Shown here piece by piece: positions 1 through 7,252 of a stretch of 33,441 bases of DNA. The notes under the pieces are model-generated. The model saw only the letters and a program-made list of their open reading frames with translations. It did not search any database and had not been told where the DNA came from. Numbering within the stretch: the first letter of the stretch is position 1; every line of letters begins with the position of its first letter. This stretch comes from FW021-bin31 sp964478125 (GTDB taxonomy: Bacteria; Bacteroidota; Bacteroidia; Chitinophagales; Chitinophagaceae): positions 1 to 33,441 of the forward strand of contig CAYZGR010000036.1 in assembly GCA_964478125.1 (NCBI GenBank). Direction: 5' to 3'. The position numbers were made by a program, and so were the translations under genes.

Positions 1-455
1 TAAAAGAATGTAAAGGATTCAGTAAAACCATAAAATTCTGGAATGTATTGTATTTGATTTTAGAGTCTAATGAGTATAAGTGTCTGGCCAGTGAAAGTTA
101 TTCTAAAGGTTCAAGAGAAGAGGATACGGATCGGTTGAATAATGTATATCAATATGTCAGAGAAAATTATTCCAATTTGATAAAGCTTGAAGATGTTTCA
201 TCGGTTGCCAATATGACCCCTTCCGCTTTCTGCAAATATTTTAAAGCAAAAACAAAAAAGACTTTTGTGAGTTTTGTAAATGAATTCAGAGTTGCTCAGG
301 CATGTAGGCTTCTGTCTGATCTGAATTTGAGCATATCCGATATTTGTTATTCTTGTGGATTTAACAATTTGACGAACTTCAATAGAAACTTCAAGCATTT
401 TTATAACAAAGCGCCTTCTGAATATAGAAAAATAATAAATAATGGTCCTCATTAG
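1..455 (+). CDS. AraC-family transcriptional regulator, C-terminal part (5' truncated by window edge)
   Basis: The reading frame is open from base 3 with no start needed, so the gene begins upstream and about 150 residues of its C-terminus are visible. An ATG-less internal TTG at 48 is not a credible start because the residues before it (FSKTIKFWNVLYLILES) continue the usual linker of this family. The final ~100 residues form the AraC/XylS DNA-binding domain with two helix-turn-helix motifs: the first around LEDVSSVANMTPSAFCKYFK, the second around ISDICYSCGFNNLTNFNRNF, ending in the typical PSEYRK. Proteins of this type in Bacteroidota usually carry an N-terminal cupin sugar-sensing domain, not visible here. 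It probably controls sugar use genes, but its target cannot be told. It stands alone: the next gene is convergent. Confidence 0.9.
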   Translation, partial: KECKGFSKTIKFWNVLYLILESNEYKCLASESYSKGSREEDTDRLNNVYQYVRENYSNLIKLEDVSSVANMTPSAFCKYFKAKTKKTFVSFVNEFRVAQACRLLSDLNLSISDICYSCGFNNLTNFNRNFKHFYNKAPSEYRKIINNGPH

Positions 456-608
456 CCTTTAAATTCATGTATGGATTTATTGGTTTAAGGAATGAATATC
501 AAGTTCGAAAGGGATGATTGTACGTACATTATTGAGCAGGACAATGATATGGCAAATATAGGATCTTAGAATGAATTACTTTACAATTATTCATTTAGTA
601 AAATCGTA
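456..608. other. Short intergenic region between convergent genes, with a GTACGTAC palindrome
   Basis: This stretch separates the AraC-type gene from the convergent epimerase gene. No convincing terminator hairpin is visible. It holds the perfect 10-bp palindrome TGTACGTACA at 519-528, whose core matches the operator proposed at 2046-2057, but no promoter or gene start lies next to it. Confidence 0.4.
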
Positions 609-1823
609 CTATAATAAAAGAGTCAACAGCTGGATACTCAACATCAGATATCTGGGATGGTGGTAGTTTTCAATTCGGCTCCCCGCTCCGGCGGATTGAA
701 TATGGCGGTCTCCGCCAATCTTCCATGGTTGATAAGGAAGTGTGCGTAGTTGAAAGTGATTGGTTACATAATGATGCATTTTACCGAAAAATTGGATAGC
801 CCAGGGGTCCTGCTTTTCCACAATCAAAATTAATAGACCTATAGATACCTCGTGTTGTGCCCAAAGTACTTTATCTAGTAGCCACTTATTTTCTTCCACA
901 TTGTCTAAACAATGAAAAACACCTTGGTATACGTCATCCCAGGCTACCTGTACATGCCGTTTGAATCTTTGTGCAGCGACGTCAAAAAGTGATTCGTCTT
1001 TCCTTCTCTTCGCTTCATCCATTAACATCCAAAGGGATTCAATAGCATGACCTATGTAAACAAATTGACTCATAGGCCCGCTCACAGGTTTAAAATCCTT
1101 ATCCAATACTTCAATCATAAGGCCCATGGATTCCCTATAATGTTTGTGAATTAAAGAATCAATACATTGATCTGCAAGAGTCTGTACCTCCTTATCTTCT
1201 TTGGCCCGAAGGAGGGTTGTGCAAACCCTTAGCATGATCATCCAGTGTCCTAAAATAATCTCAGCTCTTTGAAAGGCAGGATCGGGAGCATATTCTAACC
1301 TGTAAGTATAATTGGGATTATCGTATCGCTGTTTACAATGCATTAAGATCCTTTTAGCTTTTTCCCAATCCTCTTCTCGTTGGGTAACTAAGGAATACAT
1401 CGCAAGACCTTCAGCAACAAACAGGTTGCCATAAATATCGGGCTCATATCCGCTGATAACTTCTCCTTTTTCGCCATAAGCCCAGGGCCATAGGGCTTGT
1501 ATATCGTCATTCACTTTAAAAAGTAAAGCAAGCGTCTCTTTTGCAACGGAAAGATAATGGGGATCCTGCCTTAAATATTGATGAAGGTAAGAATATACCC
1601 AAACACCTCTCGCATCGTACCAAGTACGTTTTGTAGTAGAAATAGATTTACCTGAATAGGTTGTATTACATTTAAATCCTCCGTTTTGATGGTCAAAAAC
1701 ATACTTATCTATAAAAGGAAGATAATCCCTAAAAAGAAGGCTATCGTATTCAGATAATAGCTCTTTAATGGTACTTCCCGCCAACTTTGACAGGTTGGAT
1801 TTTTTCTGGTCTCTATCTTTCAT
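609..1823 (-). CDS. AGE-family sugar 2-epimerase (N-acylglucosamine / cellobiose 2-epimerase-like)
   Basis: A 404-residue protein without signal peptide, the usual length of the AGE (N-acylglucosamine 2-epimerase) superfamily, an (alpha/alpha)6 barrel that interconverts C2 epimers of free sugars or reducing-end residues in the cytoplasm. Family landmarks are visible in order: TWYDARG (67-73, substrate-binding Arg), GHAIESLW (258-265, catalytic-type His259), WAQHE (321-325, second His) and ENYHHPRY near 385-392. The last motif is the C-terminal His segment seen in cellobiose 2-epimerases and relatives. Substrate (mannose, N-acetylmannosamine, cellobiose or mannobiose) cannot be decided. It is divergent from the SSS symporter gene with a 255-bp shared upstream region, so it may epimerise a sugar that the symporter brings in. 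The start ATG (complement of 1821-1823) precedes a charged cytoplasmic-type N-terminus. Confidence 0.85.
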   Translation of the reverse strand: MKDRDQKKSNLSKLAGSTIKELLSEYDSLLFRDYLPFIDKYVFDHQNGGFKCNTTYSGKSISTTKRTWYDARGVWVYSYLHQYLRQDPHYLSVAKETLALLFKVNDDIQALWPWAYGEKGEVISGYEPDIYGNLFVAEGLAMYSLVTQREEDWEKAKRILMHCKQRYDNPNYTYRLEYAPDPAFQRAEIILGHWMIMLRVCTTLLRAKEDKEVQTLADQCIDSLIHKHYRESMGLMIEVLDKDFKPVSGPMSQFVYIGHAIESLWMLMDEAKRRKDESLFDVAAQRFKRHVQVAWDDVYQGVFHCLDNVEENKWLLDKVLWAQHEVSIGLLILIVEKQDPWAIQFFGKMHHYVTNHFQLRTLPYQPWKIGGDRHIQSAGAGSRIENYHHPRYLMLSIQLLTLLL

Positions 1824-1872
1824 TTTTTCTGTTTATTTGGCGAAATAACCTGATGTTTCTGAAGTCAACGGA

Positions 1873-1904
1873 CAAATTAACATAAAATTTCGCTTCGATA
1901 ACAA
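1873..1904 (-). promoter_or_regulatory. Possible promoter of the epimerase gene
   Basis: Read on the minus strand, a TTG (complement of 1902-1904) is followed after 22 bases by TAATTTG (complement of 1873-1879), similar to the Bacteroidota -33/-7 pattern TTG...TAnnTTTG. It lies about 50 bases upstream of the epimerase ATG. The -7 box is one base short of consensus, so this is a weak call. Confidence 0.3.
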
Positions 1905-2014
1905 TTTTTCCATGACCGTTTTTTGAGATGTAGACCATAGCATGCAATAAGAGTTGATCGGGAATAAAAATGAAATGATTCAATAAAGATTTTATCTTTG
2001 AATCTTAAAAAAAG

Positions 2015-2044
2015 TTGGACAATATAAAAAATGGCTTTACATTG
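2015..2044 (+). promoter_or_regulatory. Promoter of the SSS symporter operon
   Basis: TTG at 2015-2017 and TACATTG at 2038-2044 are spaced by 20 bases, fitting the Bacteroidota -33/-7 promoter form. The symporter ATG is 34 bases downstream. The -7 box runs directly into the operator at 2046-2057. Confidence 0.5.
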
Positions 2045-2045
2045 C

Positions 2046-2057
2046 GTGTACGTACAC
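2046..2057. promoter_or_regulatory. LacI-type operator GTGTACGTACAC at the symporter promoter
   Basis: A perfect 12-bp palindrome with the central CG usual for LacI-family operators. It begins one base after the -7 box and covers the expected transcription start, a position that fits repression. Counting the end of the -7 box, 15 of 17 bases match the promoter of the LacI gene at 14935 (2042-2058 against 14876-14892). Confidence 0.6.
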
Positions 2058-2078
2058 AATTAACACTAAAATAATACT

Positions 2079-3563
2079 ATGAAACTAAGTACTCTTGATA
2101 TTTATGTAATTGCCCTTTTCTTTCTCATTATGATTGCCATAGGGATATGGTCGGCCTTTAGAAACAAAGATTCCAAGGATTACTTTGTAGGTGGAGGGAC
2201 GCTGCCCTGGTGGGTTTCGGGGATTTCTCATCATATCTCAGGTTATAGTGGCGCCGTATTCGTTGCTTATGCCGGTTTAGCCTACACTAGTGGTTTTTCG
2301 GTATATGTGTGGTGGGCTTTTACGATAGGGGTAGGCATTATTGCCAGTGCCAATTTGTTTCCTGTCTATTGGGTTCGGTTAAGGAAAAAACTTCATATAC
2401 AATCTCCGTTGGAGTATCTGAAGGTTAGATATAATCTTCTTACACAGCAGATTATGGCCTGGAGCGGGGTGATCCTTAAGCTCTTTGATGTAGCGGCGAA
2501 ATGGGCTGCTATTGCCATACTGCTCAATGTATTTACAGGAATGTCTATAGCTTTGGGCGTCCTTATATCGGGAGGAATATCTATTATATACATTACTTTT
2601 GGCGGTTATTGGGCGGTTATTGCAACAGAGCTTTCTCAGTTTGTGATACAGCTCGTGGCAGGTATTGTCATGTTTGTTGTGGTGGTCCTTCATCTGGGCG
2701 GCCTTGATTCAATCTGGACGATATGGGATAAACTGCCACAGGGCCATGGGAAAGCCTTTAATGACCCTTACACAGTCTGGTTTGCACTGGCTTACCTCTT
2801 TATTAATTTCCTCAGCTATAATGGAGGAACATGGAATCTGGCAACCAAATATATTTCTACAAAGGATGAGAAACAATCAAGCCGGGCGGCACGGCTTTCG
2901 GGCATACTGTATCTGATCTGGCCCTTGATTTTGTTCTTCCCCATGTGGGCAGCACCGGTTATTCTTCCCAATATCCCTGATCCTACGGAGTCTTATGGAT
3001 TATTAACCTTAAAATTGTTGCCTTCCGGACTGATAGGGTTGGTCGTGGCTTCGTTATTTGCGCATACCATGGCTATGACTTCTTCGGATGTAAATACAAT
3101 TGCCGCTGTTCTTACCAGAGATATTTTGCCGGTTATGAGCCCAAAATTTGAAAAGGCGGCAAAAAATAATTCTCTTTTTATAGCCAGGATGAGTACTTTT
3201 ATATTTCTGATTTTAACTATTATTATTGCATTGCAATATGAGCGTTTTGGCGGGGTATTGGGATTAATTGTCATGTGGTTTGGCGCTTTGGTCGGTCCGA
3301 TTGCCATTCCGATGCTTTTGGGAATGATCCCTCTTTTTAAAAGGTGTAATTCTGCCGCGGCTATTTTCTCTATTGCTGGCGGACTGGTTGCTTTTATTGT
3401 GACTAAACTCATTGATATGGACAGTATGGCATTGGAAGTAGGCCTGCCGCTCATTATTTCGGTGATTATCTATTGTTTGATCGGCGTGGTGAATAGAGGA
3501 AGGTCATCCTCGAGGCAAGTAGAAAGTTTTATGAATTTATTGTTTGACAAACAAAACAAATAG
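2079..3563 (+). CDS. Sodium:solute symporter (SSS family)
   Basis: A 494-residue, very hydrophobic protein with about 13 predicted membrane helices, matching the SSS family (SglT/NanT/PutP type), which moves sugars, sialic acids or carboxylates into the cytoplasm with Na+. The N-terminal block KDYFVGGGTLPWWVSGIS and the following helix with SGYSGAVFVAY are characteristic of the Na+-site helix TM1 and its lead-in. First gene of the long plus-strand run; its TAG is one base from the next ATG, so the two are surely co-transcribed. It is preceded by a promoter and a LacI-type operator. In this setting it most likely imports the mono- or oxidised sugar made in the periplasm by the downstream enzymes. 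The exact substrate cannot be read from sequence. Confidence 0.92.
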   Translation: MKLSTLDIYVIALFFLIMIAIGIWSAFRNKDSKDYFVGGGTLPWWVSGISHHISGYSGAVFVAYAGLAYTSGFSVYVWWAFTIGVGIIASANLFPVYWVRLRKKLHIQSPLEYLKVRYNLLTQQIMAWSGVILKLFDVAAKWAAIAILLNVFTGMSIALGVLISGGISIIYITFGGYWAVIATELSQFVIQLVAGIVMFVVVVLHLGGLDSIWTIWDKLPQGHGKAFNDPYTVWFALAYLFINFLSYNGGTWNLATKYISTKDEKQSSRAARLSGILYLIWPLILFFPMWAAPVILPNIPDPTESYGLLTLKLLPSGLIGLVVASLFAHTMAMTSSDVNTIAAVLTRDILPVMSPKFEKAAKNNSLFIARMSTFIFLILTIIIALQYERFGGVLGLIVMWFGALVGPIAIPMLLGMIPLFKRCNSAAAIFSIAGGLVAFIVTKLIDMDSMALEVGLPLIISVIIYCLIGVVNRGRSSSRQVESFMNLLFDKQNK

Positions 3564-3564
3564 A

Positions 3565-5850
3565 ATGAAGTCCTGTTTTCTCATGCTACTTTGTGGTATT
3601 TTATTGTACAGTATGATGTCATGTCAAAATACAGGTCGCTCAAATAGAGAAAATAATGTTGAACAAAGAAGGGATTCCATAGTCCCTATTTTATCCCCAA
3701 GGGAATCTATGAGTACCATCCACTTGCAAAAAGGCTTCTCCATAAAGCTCGTTGCTTCCGAACCCTTGATCAGCACGCCCGTAGCCATGACCTTTGATGA
3801 TAATGATCGTATCTGGGTGTTAGAAATGTCAGATTACCGTCCTATAAAAGGAGATACCAGCATACCTTATCCATTGGGAAAAGTGGTTATCCTCGAAGAT
3901 AAGGATGGAGACGGCCAAATGGATACGCGGAAGGTTTTCCTGGATTCATTAGTGATGCCGAGGGCCCTCTGTTTAGTGGATAGCGGATTACTTGTGGCTA
4001 CGCCCCCAAATCTTTGGTATGTGAAGATAAACCATGATAAGGCGGGGGAAAGGACGCTGGTAGATTCTGCTTACACGGTTAGTAATAATCCCGAGGGGCA
4101 AACCAACGGCCTGTTGAGAGGAATTGATAACTGGATATACGATGCCGGTTTTGGCTCCGATAAGCGCTATAAACATATAAATGGACAATGGATCATTGAA
4201 AAAACTTTTTTACGGGGTCAGTGGGGTATTTCACAGGATAATCTGGGCCGCTTATTTTATAATAATAACTCGCAAAATCTATTGGGAGACTATTTTTTAC
4301 CCGGTATATCCGAGATAAATACATATCAAAAGAAAATTTCAGGTTTCAATGAGAAAATAGTGCCCGATAACAACGTCTATCCCCTAATTCCCACGCCCGG
4401 AGTAAACAGGGGTTATAGGAAAGGAGTGCTTGATGATAGTGGAAGATTGGTACACTTTACGGCTGCCTGCGGCCCGCTTATATACAGAGGAGGTCTATTT
4501 CCGGAAGATTTTGAAGGGAATGCTTTTGTCTGTGAACCCGCAGCATATTTGATCAAAAGAAATATTTTACAACAAAACGGAACAAAAATTACGGGCAAAC
4601 AGGCATGGAAGGGAGCGGAATTCCTGGCCAGCTCTGATGAACGATTCAGGCCCGTTAGTCTTTATGATGGTCCTGATGGCGCCCTCTATATTGTAGATAT
4701 GTACAGAGGAGTCATTCAGGATGATTTATCATTAACGGATTATTTAAAAAGCTACAGTATAGAACACGGCTTAAATAAACCCATTAATTGTGGCCGTATC
4801 TATAAAATTGTTCCCACGGGGGAAAAAACAAGTCTGATTAAGATACCAGATGATCCCGATCAATTGGTTCAGCTGTTAACGAATAAAAATGGTTGGGTAA
4901 GAGACAAGTCACAGCAAAAACTGGTAGATAGCCATTTGATACAGGCCATACCTGATTTGAGGAATTTACTTTATGGAGATCAATCTGTAATTACGAAGAT
5001 CCATGCGCTCTGGACTTTAGAGGGGCTCGGTGATTTAAAGGAAAATGATATAATCAAACTGCTAAAGATGAAAAATGAGGCGCTTCAAATAGAAGCGTTG
5101 ACCGTTCTATTTAATCGATTGGACCAAAACAATTATAAATATTATTTGCAGGCAATAAATCATCTGATATCTGAAAATGATTCCTTAACCGCGCCCTATA
5201 TCGCTCATGTGGTTAATAAGATTTTTAAGTATACGCCGCGAGACGCAGATGTTTATTGGTCCAGGCTTATACAGCAGTATCCTGATAATAGGTATGTTGC
5301 AGATGCCATAATAAGTGGTACGCAGGGAAAGGAGGGATACTTTTTTAATAAATATGACAGCTCATACTCCATTCATAATCAGTTGGAAAAAGTTTTGAAG
5401 AATAAGCGGGCACTCAAAAAAAGTAAGGATTTATCTTTATTGAAGAAAAAATACCCTAAAGGTTATGCTATTTTCAATGGCACCTGCCAAACCTGCCATG
5501 GGGCGGACGGCAACGGAATGGAATTTGTCGCTCCTCCTTTAAATGGTTCCGAATGGGTCAATGGGGATAAAAACAAGCTTATTCCAATCGTTTTATATGG
5601 CTTATCCGGGCCTGTAAAAGTCAATGGTAAGCTGTATAAAAAGCCGGAAGTGTTGGGTGAAATGCCGGGCTTTGGCAATAATAAATTTTCTGACGCTGCT
5701 ATTGCTGGAGTTTTGAGTTTTATCAGGAAAGCATGGAATAACAATGCCGGCGAGATATATGAAAAAGATATTAAGAAAGTACGAAAAAAATACAGGGGAA
5801 GGGAAAGATCCTTTACAGCAAAAGAACTGGGAAAGCCAACAAATAAGTAG
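3565..5850 (+). CDS. Lipoprotein PVC-type beta-propeller dehydrogenase with HEAT segment and C-terminal cytochrome c domain
   Basis: 761 residues. The start is the ATG one base after the symporter stop, because it gives a lipoprotein signal with Cys20 (YSMMSC); an in-frame TTG seven codons earlier is less likely. Residues ~50-410 match the PVC-type (Piru_Ver) putative membrane-bound dehydrogenase domain: an acidic Ca-binding-like loop DKDGDGQMD (112-120), LRGIDNWIY, FLASSDERFRP and PDGALYIVDMYRG. A helical HEAT-like segment follows (~430-620). The C-terminus is a class I cytochrome c domain with CQTCH (Cys641, Cys644, His645) and the likely axial Met700 in GEMPGFG. Such proteins sit in the periplasm on a lipid anchor. 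Oxidation of a sugar with transfer of electrons to the fused haem is inferred from the fold and the neighbours; no catalytic test of the domain is known to me. Confidence 0.85.
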   Translation: MKSCFLMLLCGILLYSMMSCQNTGRSNRENNVEQRRDSIVPILSPRESMSTIHLQKGFSIKLVASEPLISTPVAMTFDDNDRIWVLEMSDYRPIKGDTSIPYPLGKVVILEDKDGDGQMDTRKVFLDSLVMPRALCLVDSGLLVATPPNLWYVKINHDKAGERTLVDSAYTVSNNPEGQTNGLLRGIDNWIYDAGFGSDKRYKHINGQWIIEKTFLRGQWGISQDNLGRLFYNNNSQNLLGDYFLPGISEINTYQKKISGFNEKIVPDNNVYPLIPTPGVNRGYRKGVLDDSGRLVHFTAACGPLIYRGGLFPEDFEGNAFVCEPAAYLIKRNILQQNGTKITGKQAWKGAEFLASSDERFRPVSLYDGPDGALYIVDMYRGVIQDDLSLTDYLKSYSIEHGLNKPINCGRIYKIVPTGEKTSLIKIPDDPDQLVQLLTNKNGWVRDKSQQKLVDSHLIQAIPDLRNLLYGDQSVITKIHALWTLEGLGDLKENDIIKLLKMKNEALQIEALTVLFNRLDQNNYKYYLQAINHLISENDSLTAPYIAHVVNKIFKYTPRDADVYWSRLIQQYPDNRYVADAIISGTQGKEGYFFNKYDSSYSIHNQLEKVLKNKRALKKSKDLSLLKKKYPKGYAIFNGTCQTCHGADGNGMEFVAPPLNGSEWVNGDKNKLIPIVLYGLSGPVKVNGKLYKKPEVLGEMPGFGNNKFSDAAIAGVLSFIRKAWNNNAGEIYEKDIKKVRKKYRGRERSFTAKELGKPTNK

Positions 5851-5854
5851 CGCT

Positions 5855-7171
5855 ATGAAAAAAAGAAAAGGGTTTTGGAAAGGAATCATTTTTGGTATGG
5901 TCTCTATAGGGATCATAACTTTGAAATCGATCCCGGCCTTTTCTCAAAATTACCCGGTATATCCTCAATTTTCTGCAGACACGGCTAATGAAATCGAAGC
6001 CAATGTGCTTCCTTATATTCTGCCGGATCCGTTACAGATGCCGTACGGGGAACGGGTCAAGGATTCAAGTGAATGGATGAAATTTCAACGTCCATATATT
6101 TATCATTTATTTGAGAAATTTGAATACGGAAGGTATCCACAACAGGTTATTCAAACACGATACAAGATCAGGGAAGAAAGTGATGATGCATTAAATGGGA
6201 ACGCCATACGGAAGCAGGTCAGAATTTATTTAAAGCCTGCAGATACCACCGTTCATATAGATGTATTAATGTATTTGCCCCGGAAGGTGCAACAGCCGGT
6301 ACCGGTTTTTCTGGGGTGGAATTTTAGAGGAAATGCAACTGTTCAATCGGATCCACATATATTTTTGTCGGATAAGCCGGCTTATCCTCATTTTATTAAA
6401 GCTAATGATCATACGGCAAGGGGATCTGCTTCTTCAAGGTGGCCGGTAAAGGAGATCCTTAAAAATGGATTTGGATTGGTGACAGCCTGTTATAGTGATA
6501 TTGAAATGGATAAAAAGGATGGATGGGAAACGGGAATACGTACTACCCTTCGAAAGGAGCTGAAGATAAAGCCCGGGGAATGGGGAGCTATCGGAGCATG
6601 GGCCTGGGGCTTAAGCCGGATTATGGATTACCTTGAAAACGATAAGAAAGTCAATGCTCAAAAAGTGGCGGTAATAGGACTATCCCGCCTGGGCAAAACA
6701 GCGCTTTGGGCAGGAGCTTCTGATACCCGCTTTAGTATCGTTATCTCGAATGAATCCGGCGAAGGAGGGGCCGCCCTGGCGAGAAGGTGGTTCGGAGAAA
6801 CGGCTAAATTAATTGACGCGCATTTCCCCCATTGGTTTGTAGACCGGCACAAGGCATATGACAATGATGTCTTTGCGTTGCCCATGGACCAGCATGAATT
6901 ATTGGCTTTAATAGCGCCCCGCCCCCTATATATTGCCAGTGCTGCAGGGGATCTTTGGTCTGATCCCAAAGGAGAATTCTTAAGCGCCTGGCATGCGGGA
7001 ACAGTGTATGCTTTATTCGGGAAAAAAGGGTTGGGAACAAGCGGCATGCCGCCGGTTAATCATCCGATAGGGAATACGATTCATTATCATATACGGACGG
7101 GGAAACATGATATAACTTTATACGACTGGAAGCAATATTTAAAGTTTGCTACAAAACAATGGGAAGAATAA
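5855..7171 (+). CDS. CE15-like glucuronoyl / acetyl esterase (secreted)
   Basis: 438 residues from the ATG four bases after the previous stop; this start yields a signal peptide ending near AFS-QN (residue 30), whereas the frame extended upstream lies inside the preceding gene. The fold is an alpha/beta hydrolase like carbohydrate esterase family 15: WNFRGN (155-160, oxyanion region), the nucleophile elbow GLSRLGK with Ser277, SNESGEGG (298-305), HFPHWF (323-328), HELLALIAPRP and a C-terminal GKHD with likely catalytic His418. CE15 enzymes cleave methyl or lignin esters of 4-O-methylglucuronic acid on xylan. The usual elbow is GCSRxGK; here Leu replaces the Cys that forms a disulfide in many members, so substrate may differ. 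Same operon as the dehydrogenase and the next esterase. Confidence 0.8.
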   Translation: MKKRKGFWKGIIFGMVSIGIITLKSIPAFSQNYPVYPQFSADTANEIEANVLPYILPDPLQMPYGERVKDSSEWMKFQRPYIYHLFEKFEYGRYPQQVIQTRYKIREESDDALNGNAIRKQVRIYLKPADTTVHIDVLMYLPRKVQQPVPVFLGWNFRGNATVQSDPHIFLSDKPAYPHFIKANDHTARGSASSRWPVKEILKNGFGLVTACYSDIEMDKKDGWETGIRTTLRKELKIKPGEWGAIGAWAWGLSRIMDYLENDKKVNAQKVAVIGLSRLGKTALWAGASDTRFSIVISNESGEGGAALARRWFGETAKLIDAHFPHWFVDRHKAYDNDVFALPMDQHELLALIAPRPLYIASAAGDLWSDPKGEFLSAWHAGTVYALFGKKGLGTSGMPPVNHPIGNTIHYHIRTGKHDITLYDWKQYLKFATKQWEE

Positions 7172-7252
7172 AAAACTACCGGAAGTGAAATATTAAACCT
7201 TGAGTCAGCTTATAAAAAGATAAATCAAAAGAGATCTCATAATAAAAGGGAT

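Noticed and set aside
492..569. 25-codon frame (MNIKFERDDCTYIIEQDNDM...) between the AraC-type gene and the epimerase
   Set aside because: Too short, no recognisable family and no clear ribosome site; open frames of this size are expected by chance.
2993..3454. Long antisense frame inside the symporter gene (153 codons)
   Set aside because: Mirror of the strongly supported SSS reading frame, with low-complexity composition and no family features.
6658..7047. Antisense frame inside the CE15-like gene (129 codons)
   Set aside because: Shadow of a well-supported esterase frame; no signal, motif or promoter.
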